NCBI GenBank assembly: GCA_016458225.1
Contig: JAEMGR010000014.1
Location: 62,001 to 126,000 of the forward strand
Direction: 5' to 3'
Length of the DNA stretch: 64,000 bases
Source of the DNA: Myxococcaceae bacterium JPH2
GTDB lineage: Bacteria > Myxococcota > Myxococcia > Myxococcales > Myxococcaceae
The translations under genes and the position numbers were made by a program. The stretch's first letter is position 1; each line of letters begins with the position of its first letter. Shown here one piece after another: positions 9,973 to 18,280 of the stretch. Under the pieces are notes generated by a model. That model was not told the DNA's origin and did no database searches. It was given only the letters and a program-made list of their open reading frames with translations.

Positions 9973-11178
9973 CTACGGGGAGATGGTGGTGACGTACGTC
10001 GCCTTGCCGTCCACGACCTTCAGGACGACGGCGGACTTCACGGCGTTGCGCTTCTCGTCGAGCGACACGGTGCCCGCCACGCCCGGGAAGTCCTTGGTCT
10101 GCGCGATGGCCTCGCGCAGCGACGCGCTGCTCGTGTCCGGCGCCCGCTTCAGCGCCTCCACCGCCACGCGCGCGGCGTCATAGCCCAGCGCCGCCAGCGC
10201 GTCCGGCACGCCGCCATACGCGGCCTTGTAGTCCGCGATGAACTTCTGCACGCGGGGATCCGGGTTGTCCGGCGAGTAGTGGTTGGAGAAGTAGCTGCCC
10301 TCGATGGCGCTGCCGCCCAGCTCGAAGAGCTTCTCGGAGTCCCAGCCGTCGCCGCCCATCAGCGGCACCTTCAGCCCCAGCTCGCGCGCCTGGCGGGCAA
10401 TGACACCCACCTCGCTGTAGTAGCCCGGCACGTAGATACCGTCCGGCTGCGTCTTCTTGATGGCCGTGAGCTGCGCGCGGTAGTCCGTGTCGCCCTGGCT
10501 GTAGCTCTCCGTGCCGGTCACCTTTCCGCCCATCTCCGTGAACTTGCGCGTGAAGACATCCGCGAGGCCGATGGAGTAGGCGCTCTTGTTGTCCTGCAGC
10601 ACCGCCACCTTGTTCAACTTCAGGTTGTCGTGCGCGAACTTCGCCATCACGAACCCCTGGAACGGGTCGATGAAGCAGACGCGGAAGATGTTCTCGCCCT
10701 TCTCCGTCACGGCGGGGTTGGTGGAGGAGGGGGTAATCATGGGCACGTTGGCCGCCTGTGCCTTCTCCGCCATGGCCAGCGAGTTGGACGACGCCACGTC
10801 GCCCAGGATGAGCACCACCTTGTCCTGGGTGATGAGCCGCGTGACGGCGAGCGCCGCCTCTTCCGGCTTGCTCTGGTCGTCGTAGACGCGCACCGCGACC
10901 TTCTTGCCCTTCACGCCGCCCGCGGCGTTGGCCTCCTTGAGGGCCAGATCCACGCCGTTGCGGGTGGAGATGCCGAACGTGGCCTGTCCGCCCGTCAGCG
11001 CGCCCACTTCACCCAGCAGGATGGTGTCCGCACCCTCCGGCGCCGCGCTCCCCGCGGCCTGGCCCGCGGTCGCGGTTGGGGCGCCTGATTCCCCCGATGG
11101 AGCGGGCTGCGTCTTCTTCTCACAGCCAGCCGCGAGGGCGGCGAGTGCTGCGAGCAGCATCGGGACGAGTCGGCGCAT
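9973..11178 (-). CDS. livK: Branched-chain amino acid ABC transporter substrate-binding lipoprotein
   Basis: Periplasmic type I solute-binding protein, 401 residues, anchored as a lipoprotein: MRRLVPMLLAALAALAAGC places the lipobox Cys at residue 19. After a short Ser/Ala/Thr linker the mature domain begins DTILLGEVGALTGGQATFG, the usual Leu/Ile/Val-binding opening, and TPSSTNPAVTEKG is a conserved hinge/ligand region. The start at 11178 has GGAGGG upstream; longer in-frame starts lack a signal peptide. First gene of the Liv operon. Ligand identity (Leu/Ile/Val or related amides) cannot be told from sequence alone. Confidence 0.92.
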   Translation of the reverse strand: MRRLVPMLLAALAALAAGCEKKTQPAPSGESGAPTATAGQAAGSAAPEGADTILLGEVGALTGGQATFGISTRNGVDLALKEANAAGGVKGKKVAVRVYDDQSKPEEAALAVTRLITQDKVVLILGDVASSNSLAMAEKAQAANVPMITPSSTNPAVTEKGENIFRVCFIDPFQGFVMAKFAHDNLKLNKVAVLQDNKSAYSIGLADVFTRKFTEMGGKVTGTESYSQGDTDYRAQLTAIKKTQPDGIYVPGYYSEVGVIARQARELGLKVPLMGGDGWDSEKLFELGGSAIEGSYFSNHYSPDNPDPRVQKFIADYKAAYGGVPDALAALGYDAARVAVEALKRAPDTSSASLREAIAQTKDFPGVAGTVSLDEKRNAVKSAVVLKVVDGKATYVTTISP

Positions 11179-11219
11179 GCGGGGCTTCCCTCCAAGGAAG
11201 ATCACGGCAAAGCCCCGGT

Positions 11220-11248
11220 TTTCTAGGGGAGCCCTCCGCATGGGTCAA
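11220..11248 (-). promoter_or_regulatory. Sigma70-type promoter of the liv operon
   Basis: On the minus strand TTGACC (11248-11243), a 17-base spacer and TAGAAA (11225-11220) match the vegetative consensus well in otherwise GC-rich DNA. It lies about 42 bases upstream of the livK ATG. Confidence 0.65.
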
Positions 11249-11297
11249 GCATGCTGCCGACCCCGGGCCCCGCCGCACGCGCTCGGCGTGCGCCCCT

Positions 11298-11729
11298 TCA
11301 CCCCTCCAAGGGTGGGGCTTGCGCAGGGGCCCACGCGCCCGGACGTGGCGCCATCTCCCAGGGGTGCTCCCGTCCCGACGGCCCACGTCGGGGCCTGGGC
11401 AGCGCCGAGTCCTCGTCCTCCCGCGCCGAGACGACGGGGGACGTCTGGACCAGGTCTTCGACCTCCGGCCTCTCCATGGGTCCAAGCTGCGCCCAGGCGA
11501 AGGGGGCCTCCGCCTCCGCGCGGCGCTGGCGACCCAGGCGAACGGCCGCGAGCGCGCCCAGGACTCCCGCCACCCAGGCGAGGCCGCGGGGTGAGCGAGG
11601 CATCCTTCGTCCCGCCCGCCCTTGGAGCACGCCCCCCCAGACCGCGGGCGCCCCCACGCCCGCCAGCGCGCCTCCCAGCACGGCCGCTCGCCACCACGCT
11701 CGCGTGTCGCTCGCCGTCCTGCTCGCCAT
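11298..11729 (-). CDS. Small membrane protein of unknown function
   Basis: A 143-residue predicted protein starting at ATG 11729 with GGGGAG eight bases upstream. Two short hydrophobic stretches (AVLGGALAGVGAPAVWGG about residues 15-34 and GLAWVAGVLGALAAVRLG about 52-69) flank an Arg-rich loop; the C-terminal half is Pro/Arg/Glu-rich and low in complexity. It could be a small inner-membrane protein, but GC-rich DNA also makes chance open frames, so the support is moderate. No family is recognised. It is not part of the liv operon, whose promoter lies between the two. Confidence 0.5.
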   Translation of the reverse strand: MASRTASDTRAWWRAAVLGGALAGVGAPAVWGGVLQGRAGRRMPRSPRGLAWVAGVLGALAAVRLGRQRRAEAEAPFAWAQLGPMERPEVEDLVQTSPVVSAREDEDSALPRPRRGPSGREHPWEMAPRPGAWAPAQAPPLEG

Positions 11730-12081
11730 GACGTGCTCCCCTCGCCCGCGCCGGGTGGGCGCGGTGCCCGAATCAGGATGGTGAGCACCGACGGGAAGGC
11801 AAAGGCCGCGAGGGAGCGCGCGGGTGGGGCTCGCAAGCCCCCTGCCCCGAGGGCCGCCGGCAGAGCATCCGCGCCCCCCGACGGTCCGACGGGTGGCCAA
11901 GCCGCCTGACGATGCCGCCCCCAGGGCTTATCTCCGAGCCGCCTGCGCCCACCTTCTGGCTGATGACGGCGGCAGGCATCGGGAACCACCTCCTCGCGGG
12001 GCGCGAGGAGTCGCTGCTCGTGCAACACGGACCCCGGTCTCCGGTCCCGCGCGCCACACCCTGGGACACAAGGAGCCAGTC
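11730..12081. other. Intergenic region with a strong hairpin, no gene seen
   Basis: A 352-base divergent gap between the small membrane protein and the DUF2382 gene. A perfect 9-bp stem CTCCTCGCG/CGCGAGGAG with a 3-base loop lies at 11990-12010, about 70 bases upstream of the DUF2382 start, and could act in the leader. I see no convincing sigma70 boxes and no coding potential with a ribosome site. Confidence 0.4.
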
Positions 12082-12888
12082 ATGATTCAGCGCAGCGACA
12101 TCAACGAAGGGATGACCGTCCGCAGCATCGACGGCGAGAAGCTCGGCAAGGTGTTCGCCATCGGCGAGCTCGAGTTCCACGTCGAGCGGGGCATGTTCTT
12201 CCCCAAGGACTACCTCGTTCAGTACAGCGAGGTGAGCGACATCCGGGACGGCGAGGTCTTCCTCAACCACGGCAAGGAGATGCTCAGCCGTCTGGCCGGC
12301 AACGACGCGGATGGCGCCGTGGGCCGCACCACGACGTCCAGCACCACCCGCACGGACCTCCGGGAAGGCGCGACGACCTCCGCCGCCGTCGCTGAGACGC
12401 AGACCGCGTCCATCCCAGTCGCGCGAGACCTCGAGCGAGGCACGGAGCGGGAAGCGCGCGAGGGCCGCGCGGTCGAGGACATCTCCATCCCGCTGCACAA
12501 GGAGCGCCTGGACGTCACCAAGCGCGAGCGACAGACGGGCGAGGTGCGCGTGCACAAGGAGGTCATCGAGGAGGAGAAGGTGATGGACATCCCGCTGCGC
12601 CGCGAGCGCGTGAGGGTGGAGCGCCGCGAGGTGACCTCGGATCGACCCGCCGTGGGCGCGGCCTTCCAGGAGGAGACCATCGTCGTCCCGATGCGCGCCG
12701 AGGAGGTGGACGTGTCCAAGCGCGCCTACGTGGACGAGGAGGTCGTCATCCACAAGGACGCCGTGGAGGAGGAGCGCCACATCGCCGAGCGCCTCCGCCA
12801 CGAGGAAGTGCAGATCCGCACCGAGGACGACACCGAGGGCAAGCGCGCGTTCAGGGCGCCCTCGGAGGATCCGCTCAAGCGCAGCTAG
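12082..12888 (+). CDS. DUF2382 (YsnF/AvaK) domain stress protein
   Basis: A 268-residue cytoplasmic protein. Residues 1-70 form a DUF2171/PRC-barrel-like module (MIQRSDINEGMTVRSIDGEK, HVERGMFFPKDYLV). The C-terminal 150 residues form a DUF2382 domain with repeated beta-hairpin units: DISIPLHKERLDVTKRERQT, DIPLRRERVRVERREV, TIVVPMRAEEVDVSKRAYV and a last EERHIAERLRHEEV. The domain is widespread in radiation- and desiccation-resistant bacteria and in B. subtilis YsnF (general stress), with no defined biochemical role. The start has AAGGAG 6-7 bases upstream. Highly charged, no signal peptide. It ends seven bases from the stop of the convergent kinase gene. Confidence 0.85.
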   Translation: MIQRSDINEGMTVRSIDGEKLGKVFAIGELEFHVERGMFFPKDYLVQYSEVSDIRDGEVFLNHGKEMLSRLAGNDADGAVGRTTTSSTTRTDLREGATTSAAVAETQTASIPVARDLERGTEREAREGRAVEDISIPLHKERLDVTKRERQTGEVRVHKEVIEEEKVMDIPLRRERVRVERREVTSDRPAVGAAFQEETIVVPMRAEEVDVSKRAYVDEEVVIHKDAVEEERHIAERLRHEEVQIRTEDDTEGKRAFRAPSEDPLKRS

Positions 12889-12894
12889 CCTCCT

Positions 12895-14397
12895 TCAGCG
12901 AGACGCCCGCCGGCCGCCCGGGCGCGTGGACATTCCCTCTGCGCGAGTCCCGGGCCTCGCGGGCACGGCCCGCTCCAGGCGCCCCAGCTCGCGCACCCGC
13001 TCCGGGAAGAGCTGTCCCGCCAGCCGCGCCAGCTCCGCGTCGCGCGCGGGCGGACAGGCCTCGCCCAGCCGCTCGGCCATCTCCTGCGCGGTGCCGAATC
13101 GCTCCGCGGGCTGCTTGGCGAGCGCGCGCGACAACTGCCGCCACAAGGGCTGCGCGATGCCAGCCGGGCGCGTCAGCGTCTCGTCGCAGATGGCGCGCAT
13201 GGAGGCCACCTCGTCCGGGCGCTCGAAGGCCCGCATCCCGGTGAGCGCCTGATAGAGGATGAGGCCCATGGCGAACAGGTCGCTGCGCGCGTCCAGCGGC
13301 TTGCCCTGCGTCTGCTCCGGCGACATGTAGAGCGGCTTGCCCTTCACGATGCCCGGCAGCGTCACGGTGCGCTGCGCGCGCGCCTTCGCCACGCCGAAGT
13401 CCAACACCTTCACGCGCCCGTCGAAGCCCACCATCAGGTTGTGCGGCGACAGGTCCCGGTGCACCAGGTTCAGCGGCACGCCGTCCTCGCCCATGAGCGA
13501 GTGCGCCGCGTGCATCCCCTGAAGCGCCTGGACCACCACCGCGACCGCGAGCGGCGCGTCCAGCGGTCCCTTCAGCACGCGCAGGAGCCGGTCCAGGTCC
13601 ACCCCGCGCACCAGCTCCATGGCGATGTAGTAGGCCCCCTGCGCCTCGCCAAAGTCATAGACGTGCACCAAGTTCGGGTGCGCCAGCCTCAGCCCGATGC
13701 GCGCCTCGTCCAGGAACTGCTGCACGATGGCCGGCTCCGAGGTCAGGTGCGGCAGGATGCGCTTGAGCGCCACCAACCGGCCCAGCCCCTCAGGCCCGCG
13801 CGCGCGCGCCACCAGCACCTGGGCCATGCCGCCCGTGCCCAGCGGCGTCACCACCTCGTACCGCCCGATGCGCCCTCGCATGAGCGGCGTGTCGTCCACG
13901 TCCAGCTCATCCAGCCGCTCCAGCGCGGAGCGCCCGTCCATCAACGCCAGGAAGCCCAGCACCGCCGAGTCGAGCTGCTCGGCGATGGCTTCCACCAGCC
14001 GCATGACGAGCGCGCCCCCGTCCTCGAACGCGCCCCGCAGCGTCAGGCCCATGCCGCCCAGGTTCAGTCGCCCCAGCGTGAGCTGCGCGCAGAAGAGCAT
14101 CCGCCCATCCGCCAGCCGCTGCGGGCCGTGCTGGTGCGCCACCTGGAAGACGTCCACGCCCAGCTCGCCCAACACCCGCGTCAGCACCGGGCCACGCGTG
14201 CCCCGCAGCGACACGAACCCCGCATCCCCGTGCACCAGCCGCGCGCACTGCGTGAGGAACACATCCAGCCCGGTGTCGAGGTCCAACCCTCGCTCCAGGC
14301 AGTCCTCCAGGATGTCATCCGCCATCTTGTGGACCGCGGTGAGTCCACGAAGAAAAGCGACCTCCTCTTCCACGGAGTTGAATTCCACGGAGGGCAT
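12895..14397 (-). CDS. Hanks-type Ser/Thr protein kinase with GAF-like N-terminus
   Basis: A 500-residue soluble eukaryotic-like kinase. The kinase domain begins near residue 178: glycine loop LGTGGMAQV, catalytic lysine K212 (VALKRI), HRDLSPHN at 313-320 with catalytic D315, DFG at 333-335, and an APE-like MSPEQ. HRDLSPHN rather than HRDLKPEN is common in myxobacterial kinases. Unusually the kinase is C-terminal: residues 1-165 form an alpha/beta domain resembling GAF sensors (FLTQCARLVHGDAGFVSLRG, LADGRMLFCAQL), suggesting direct regulation by a small ligand or partner. No transmembrane segment. The last 60 residues are Arg/Pro-rich. Target unknown. Confidence 0.9.
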   Translation of the reverse strand: MPSVEFNSVEEEVAFLRGLTAVHKMADDILEDCLERGLDLDTGLDVFLTQCARLVHGDAGFVSLRGTRGPVLTRVLGELGVDVFQVAHQHGPQRLADGRMLFCAQLTLGRLNLGGMGLTLRGAFEDGGALVMRLVEAIAEQLDSAVLGFLALMDGRSALERLDELDVDDTPLMRGRIGRYEVVTPLGTGGMAQVLVARARGPEGLGRLVALKRILPHLTSEPAIVQQFLDEARIGLRLAHPNLVHVYDFGEAQGAYYIAMELVRGVDLDRLLRVLKGPLDAPLAVAVVVQALQGMHAAHSLMGEDGVPLNLVHRDLSPHNLMVGFDGRVKVLDFGVAKARAQRTVTLPGIVKGKPLYMSPEQTQGKPLDARSDLFAMGLILYQALTGMRAFERPDEVASMRAICDETLTRPAGIAQPLWRQLSRALAKQPAERFGTAQEMAERLGEACPPARDAELARLAGQLFPERVRELGRLERAVPARPGTRAEGMSTRPGGRRASR

Positions 14398-14470
14398 TCA
14401 ACACTCGAAAAGCAGGAGAGCAAAGCTGGCGGGGTGGGACACCGGCGCGCGGCTGTGCGCCGGTGGACGA

Positions 14471-14761
14471 CTACACGCGCTCGCGCGGCGCCGAGACGTG
14501 AGACGGCAGCTCGGACGTGGGGCGGGACACCTGGGACGGGCGCTCCAAGAGACCGTGGAGGTCCAGCACGTGCTCCAGGTGGATGATGCGGGCCCGGAGC
14601 GACTCCAGCTCACCGGCCGGGGTGTGCGACTGACTCTCGCGCAGCCGCAGCCAGGCCTCCACGAAGGGCTTGATGGAGAAGCGCAGCGTCAAGCCCAGCA
14701 GCGGAATGCCGAGGACCGTTGCGACAACGAACATCGAGAGGATGGCTTCTTGCGTCGACAT
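14471..14761 (-). CDS. Small membrane protein with coiled-coil tail
   Basis: A 96-residue protein with one N-terminal membrane segment (ILSMFVVATVLGIPLLGLTL, about residues 7-26), then an amphipathic basic stretch and a predicted short coiled coil (SLRARIIHLEHVLDLHGLLE). The topology recalls PspB-like membrane proteins but no family match is claimed. It lies downstream of dnaK on the same strand, beyond a hairpin, so it may be a weakly expressed third cistron or have its own promoter. Confidence 0.6.
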   Translation of the reverse strand: MSTQEAILSMFVVATVLGIPLLGLTLRFSIKPFVEAWLRLRESQSHTPAGELESLRARIIHLEHVLDLHGLLERPSQVSRPTSELPSHVSAPRERV

Positions 14762-14806
14762 GGTGCGACCCCCGGAGTGGAACGGCGCGCCCTTCCCCTA
14801 CGGGCC

Positions 14807-14831
14807 GGCGGGAATGCGATTGCATCCCGCC
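14807..14831 (-). terminator. Hairpin after dnaK
   Basis: A stem GGCGGG-ATGC pairing with GCAT-CCCGCC, with one bulged base and a 4-base loop, 15 bases past the dnaK stop. There is no T-run, so attenuation or mRNA end protection between dnaK and the downstream small gene is as likely as full termination. Confidence 0.5.
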
Positions 14832-14845
14832 CGCCGAAGCCCGGC

Positions 14846-16675
14846 TCAGCTCGACTTCGCCTGGTCCGAGTAGATGGCGTCCGCGATGCGGTACGCGCTG
14901 CCCTCCAGGCGCTGGAAGGCCTCGCGGAGCGCGGCGGCGTCGGAGGTGTTGAGCATTGAACGAAGCCGCTCGAGGTCGGACTTGATCTCCTCGCGGTCCT
15001 TCTCCGTGAGGAGGCTGGCGTACTCCTCCAGGCTCTTCTCGGTGGTGTAGATGAGCCCGTCGGCGTTGTTGCGCAGCTCCGCCAGCTCCTTCTTCTTCTT
15101 GTCGTCGACGGCGTGCGACTGCGCGTCGGAGATCATCGCCTGGATCTCCACCTCGGAGAGGCCGGAGTTGCTCACCACGCGCACCTGCTGAACCTTGCCG
15201 GTGCCCAGGTCCTTGGCGCCCACGTGCACGATGCCGTTGGCGTCGATGTCGAACGACACCTCAATCTGCGGCACGCCGCGCGGCGCGGGAGGAATGCCCA
15301 CCAGTTCGAAGCGCGCGAGCGTCTTGTTGTCCGCCGCCATCTCGCGCTCGCCCTGGAGCACGTGCACGGACACGAGCGGCTGGTTGTCCACCGCGGTGGA
15401 GAACACCTGGCTCTTCTTGCAGGGGATGGTGGTGTTCTTCTCGATGATCTTCGTGAAGACGCCGCCGGCCGTCTCCACGCCCAGCGACAGGGGCGTCACG
15501 TCCAGCAGGAGGACGTCCTTCACCTCGCCCTTGAGCACACCGCCCTGGATGGCGGCGCCCACGGCGACCACCTCGTCCGGGTTGATGCCCTTGTGCGGCT
15601 CCTTGCCGAAGAACTCCTTCACCTTCTGCTGCACGCGCGGCATGCGCGTCATGCCGCCCACCAGGAGCACCTGGTTGATCTGCTGCGCCGTCACGCCCGC
15701 GTCCTTCAGGGCCGTGCGGCACGGGTCGATGGTGCGGTCGATGAGGTCCGCGACCAGCGCCTCGAACGTGGACCGGTCCACCGTCTCCGTGAGGTGCTTG
15801 GGGCCCGTGGCGTCCGCCGTGATGAACGGCAGGTTCACCTCGGTCTCGGGCGCGCTGGACAGCTCGTGCTTGGCGCGCTCGGCGGCCTCCTTGAGGCGCT
15901 GGAGCGCCATGCGGTCGCGGCGCAGGTCCAGCCCGCCATTGGCCTCGGCGAAGCGCTTGGCCAGATAATCGATGAGCCGCTGGTCGAAGTCCTCACCGCC
16001 CAGGAACGTGTCGCCGTTGGTGCTCTTCACCTCGAAGACACCGGCGTTGAGCTCCAGGATGGAGATATCGAACGTGCCGCCGCCCAGGTCGTAGACGGCG
16101 ATGCGCTCAGTGCCGCCTTCCTTCACCTTGTCCAGACCGTAGGCCAGCGCGGCCGCGGTGGGCTCGTTGATGATGCGCAGGACGTTGAGCCCCGCGATGC
16201 GGCCGGCGTCCTTGGTGGCCTGACGCTGGCTGTCGTTGAAGTAGGCGGGGACGGTGATGACCGCCTCGGACACGGGCTCGCCGAGGTAGTCCTCCGCCGT
16301 CTGCTTCATCTTCATCAGCACGATGGCGCTGACTTCCGGCGGGCTGTGGCCCTTGCCGCGGATCTCCACCCAGGCATCGCCGTTGGGGCTGGACGCCACC
16401 TTGAAGGCGCTGATGCCAATGGCCTTCTTGGCCTCGGGCGAATCGAACTTGCGGCCGATGAGCCGCTTCACCGCGAAGACGGTGTTCTCTGGGTTGGTGA
16501 TGGCCTGCCGCTTGGCGATCTGGCCCACCAGCCGCTCACCCGAGTCGGTGAAGCCCACCATGGAGGGGGTGGTCCGGCTGCCTTCGCTGTTCGGGATGAC
16601 CACCGGCTCGCCGCCTTCCATGACGGCGACGCACGAGTTGGTCGTGCCCAGGTCGATTCCAATCACCTTGCCCAT
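14846..16675 (-). CDS. dnaK: Hsp70 chaperone DnaK (candidate SglK)
   Basis: ATP-dependent Hsp70 chaperone, 609 residues. Nucleotide-binding domain about 1-370 with the phosphate-1 loop [17 protein letters not shown] and the signature [14 protein letters not shown]; substrate-binding domain from about 380 ([17 protein letters not shown]); helical lid to the end. The C-terminus stops at DQAKSS without the acidic EEVxE-type tail of the main bacterial DnaK, making it shorter than E. coli DnaK (638). It lies five bases after grpE, and hrcA is 47 kb away. By recall, M. xanthus has such a grpE-dnaK pair (grpS-sglK) needed for social motility and fibril polysaccharide; orthology is inferred from gene order. 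Confidence 0.92.
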   Translation of the reverse strand: MGKVIGIDLGTTNSCVAVMEGGEPVVIPNSEGSRTTPSMVGFTDSGERLVGQIAKRQAITNPENTVFAVKRLIGRKFDSPEAKKAIGISAFKVASSPNGDAWVEIRGKGHSPPEVSAIVLMKMKQTAEDYLGEPVSEAVITVPAYFNDSQRQATKDAGRIAGLNVLRIINEPTAAALAYGLDKVKEGGTERIAVYDLGGGTFDISILELNAGVFEVKSTNGDTFLGGEDFDQRLIDYLAKRFAEANGGLDLRRDRMALQRLKEAAERAKHELSSAPETEVNLPFITADATGPKHLTETVDRSTFEALVADLIDRTIDPCRTALKDAGVTAQQINQVLLVGGMTRMPRVQQKVKEFFGKEPHKGINPDEVVAVGAAIQGGVLKGEVKDVLLLDVTPLSLGVETAGGVFTKIIEKNTTIPCKKSQVFSTAVDNQPLVSVHVLQGEREMAADNKTLARFELVGIPPAPRGVPQIEVSFDIDANGIVHVGAKDLGTGKVQQVRVVSNSGLSEVEIQAMISDAQSHAVDDKKKKELAELRNNADGLIYTTEKSLEEYASLLTEKDREEIKSDLERLRSMLNTSDAAALREAFQRLEGSAYRIADAIYSDQAKSS

Positions 16676-16680
16676 GGCTG

Positions 16681-17466
16681 TTACTGACTCCCCCCTGAAG
16701 ATTGCTCGGATGCCGCGGGCTCCGCGGGCGGCGCGGGCGCCTCCGCGGGCGGGCGCGCCACCACGACGAGCGCCGGCCGAGCCAGCCGCTCATTGAGAAA
16801 GAAACCGCGCACCAGCTCCATCACCACGTGCCCCGCCGGAACCTCGGCGGTCTCCACTTGCTGCACGGCCTCATGGAGGCGCGGGTCGAACGGCTGGCCC
16901 TTCGCGGTGAACGCCTTCACGCCATGCTTGCCGAGCGCGTCCTCGAAGGACTTGCGCGTCATGGCCACGCCCTTCTGGAAGCTGTCGATGTCTGGCGACC
17001 TGGCCGCCGCCTCGAGGGCGCGGTCCATGTTGTCCATCACCGGGAGCAGGTCCTTCAGCAGCTTCTCCACGCCGAACTTCTGGACCTCTTCCTTTTCCTT
17101 CAGGGCGCGCTTGCGGAAGTTCTCCAGGTCCGCCGCGGCGCGCAGGGCGCGATCCTGGAAGTCCTTGGCGCGCTCGTGGGCCTCGCGCAGGCGCTCCATC
17201 GTCTCGCGGCCCTTGGCCATGCTCAGCTCGAGCTGCGCGCGCACGGACTCCAATTCCTGACGGAGCGCCGCTGCATCCTCGACCTGCGGCTGCGACTCGG
17301 GCGGGGCGGACACCGGTTCGGAGGAAGCCTCCGCGGCCTCCACCTCCACCTGGGTCACCACCTCTTCGCCTTCGTCCATCCGACGCTCGACGCTGCGCAC
17401 TGCCTCGTCGATGACGTCCTGCCCGATGTCCGCTTGAACACTGCCCTTTTCGTTCGAACCCGCCAC
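16681..17466 (-). CDS. grpE: Nucleotide exchange factor GrpE (candidate GrpS)
   Basis: Nucleotide exchange factor for the adjacent DnaK, 261 residues. A long N-terminal acidic region (to about residue 75) precedes the helical dimer region ([20 protein letters not shown]), the [19 protein letters not shown] core shared by GrpE proteins, and the C-terminal beta wing ending near [18 protein letters not shown]. The start is uncertain: GTG at 17466 opens with [15 protein letters not shown] and is preferred; a TTG at 17538 would add 24 residues. Neither has a strong ribosome site. grpE and dnaK are five bases apart and clearly one operon. Confidence 0.88.
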   Translation of the reverse strand: MAGSNEKGSVQADIGQDVIDEAVRSVERRMDEGEEVVTQVEVEAAEASSEPVSAPPESQPQVEDAAALRQELESVRAQLELSMAKGRETMERLREAHERAKDFQDRALRAAADLENFRKRALKEKEEVQKFGVEKLLKDLLPVMDNMDRALEAAARSPDIDSFQKGVAMTRKSFEDALGKHGVKAFTAKGQPFDPRLHEAVQQVETAEVPAGHVVMELVRGFFLNERLARPALVVVARPPAEAPAPPAEPAASEQSSGGSQ

Positions 17467-17575
17467 GGCGCGCACTATGTCACGCGCCGACAGGCGATCC
17501 AACAGTTCACCCGGGCTGAACGACCCCGGTCCGAGCAATCAAGCAAGTCGATACACGGGCAGCGGAACTTCACGC

Positions 17576-18049
17576 TCAGGACGTGGGCTTCTTGCGTCCG
17601 ATCGACTTCTTGCTCGCCGCTTTCTTCGCGGGTCCGGCACTGCCCTTCGTGCCCTTCTTCCGCCCGATGGACTTGGACGTGCTCGCCGCTGAGCTCGCCT
17701 TTCGCGCGGGGCGCGGAGCCTTGGGCGCGGCGGGCGCTGGCGCGGGGGTCGCGCGCGGTGAGGCCGGGGCGGCGGCATCCACGCCGGGCTCGCGATTGAA
17801 GGCGCCTTCCACGGCGCCCTCCACGCGGCGAACCGCCGTCTCGATCTTCTCCGAGGCCGACTTGGTGGCGGTGGAGGCCCAGACGCGCAGCTGCTCCAGT
17901 CCCTCCTTCACCTTGGCCTGGTTCTGAGGGTCGCGCACTTCCTTGAGGAGGCGCTCCGCTTCGCCGCGGAGATCATCCGTGGAGCGCTTGAGCTCGTCAC
18001 CGGTGCGCTTGAGGAAGTCCATCAGCTGCTTGTCCCACTTCTCGTTCAT
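17576..18049 (-). CDS. Helical protein with histone-H1-like Lys/Ala tail
   Basis: A 157-residue protein. Residues 1-85 are an amphipathic helical domain (LMDFLKRTGDELKRSTDDLR, LEQLRVWASTATKSASEKIE) like phasin or apolipoprotein-type helices. Residues 90-157 are Ala/Pro-rich then Lys-rich, with two copies of KSIGRKK separated by an Ala/Lys stretch, as in bacterial H1-like DNA-binding tails and PhaF-type phasins. It may bind DNA or polymer granules; neither is shown. ATG at 18049 has GAGGA about eight bases upstream. It lies 109 bases upstream of grpE on the same strand, so co-transcription is possible. Confidence 0.75.
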   Translation of the reverse strand: MNEKWDKQLMDFLKRTGDELKRSTDDLRGEAERLLKEVRDPQNQAKVKEGLEQLRVWASTATKSASEKIETAVRRVEGAVEGAFNREPGVDAAAPASPRATPAPAPAAPKAPRPARKASSAASTSKSIGRKKGTKGSAGPAKKAASKKSIGRKKPTS

Positions 18050-18280
18050 GGCTCGAGTCCTCGTCCTGGTGGCAAGCCCTGGTGGCCGTGCCCCCGACTG
18101 GGGGGTCCATCCAACTGCACGCCTCGGGAGAGCGCAAAGCCTCTCCATCCTTTCTGGAGACACGTCCGAGCGATGTCGTGATTGCCACACAGGCCGGAAC
18201 GGAGCAGGCAGCGACACCGCCAGACGGAACAGGTTAGATTGGCCGACCAGCCAGAGTCCTTCGTCGGAGCCCTGCACATC

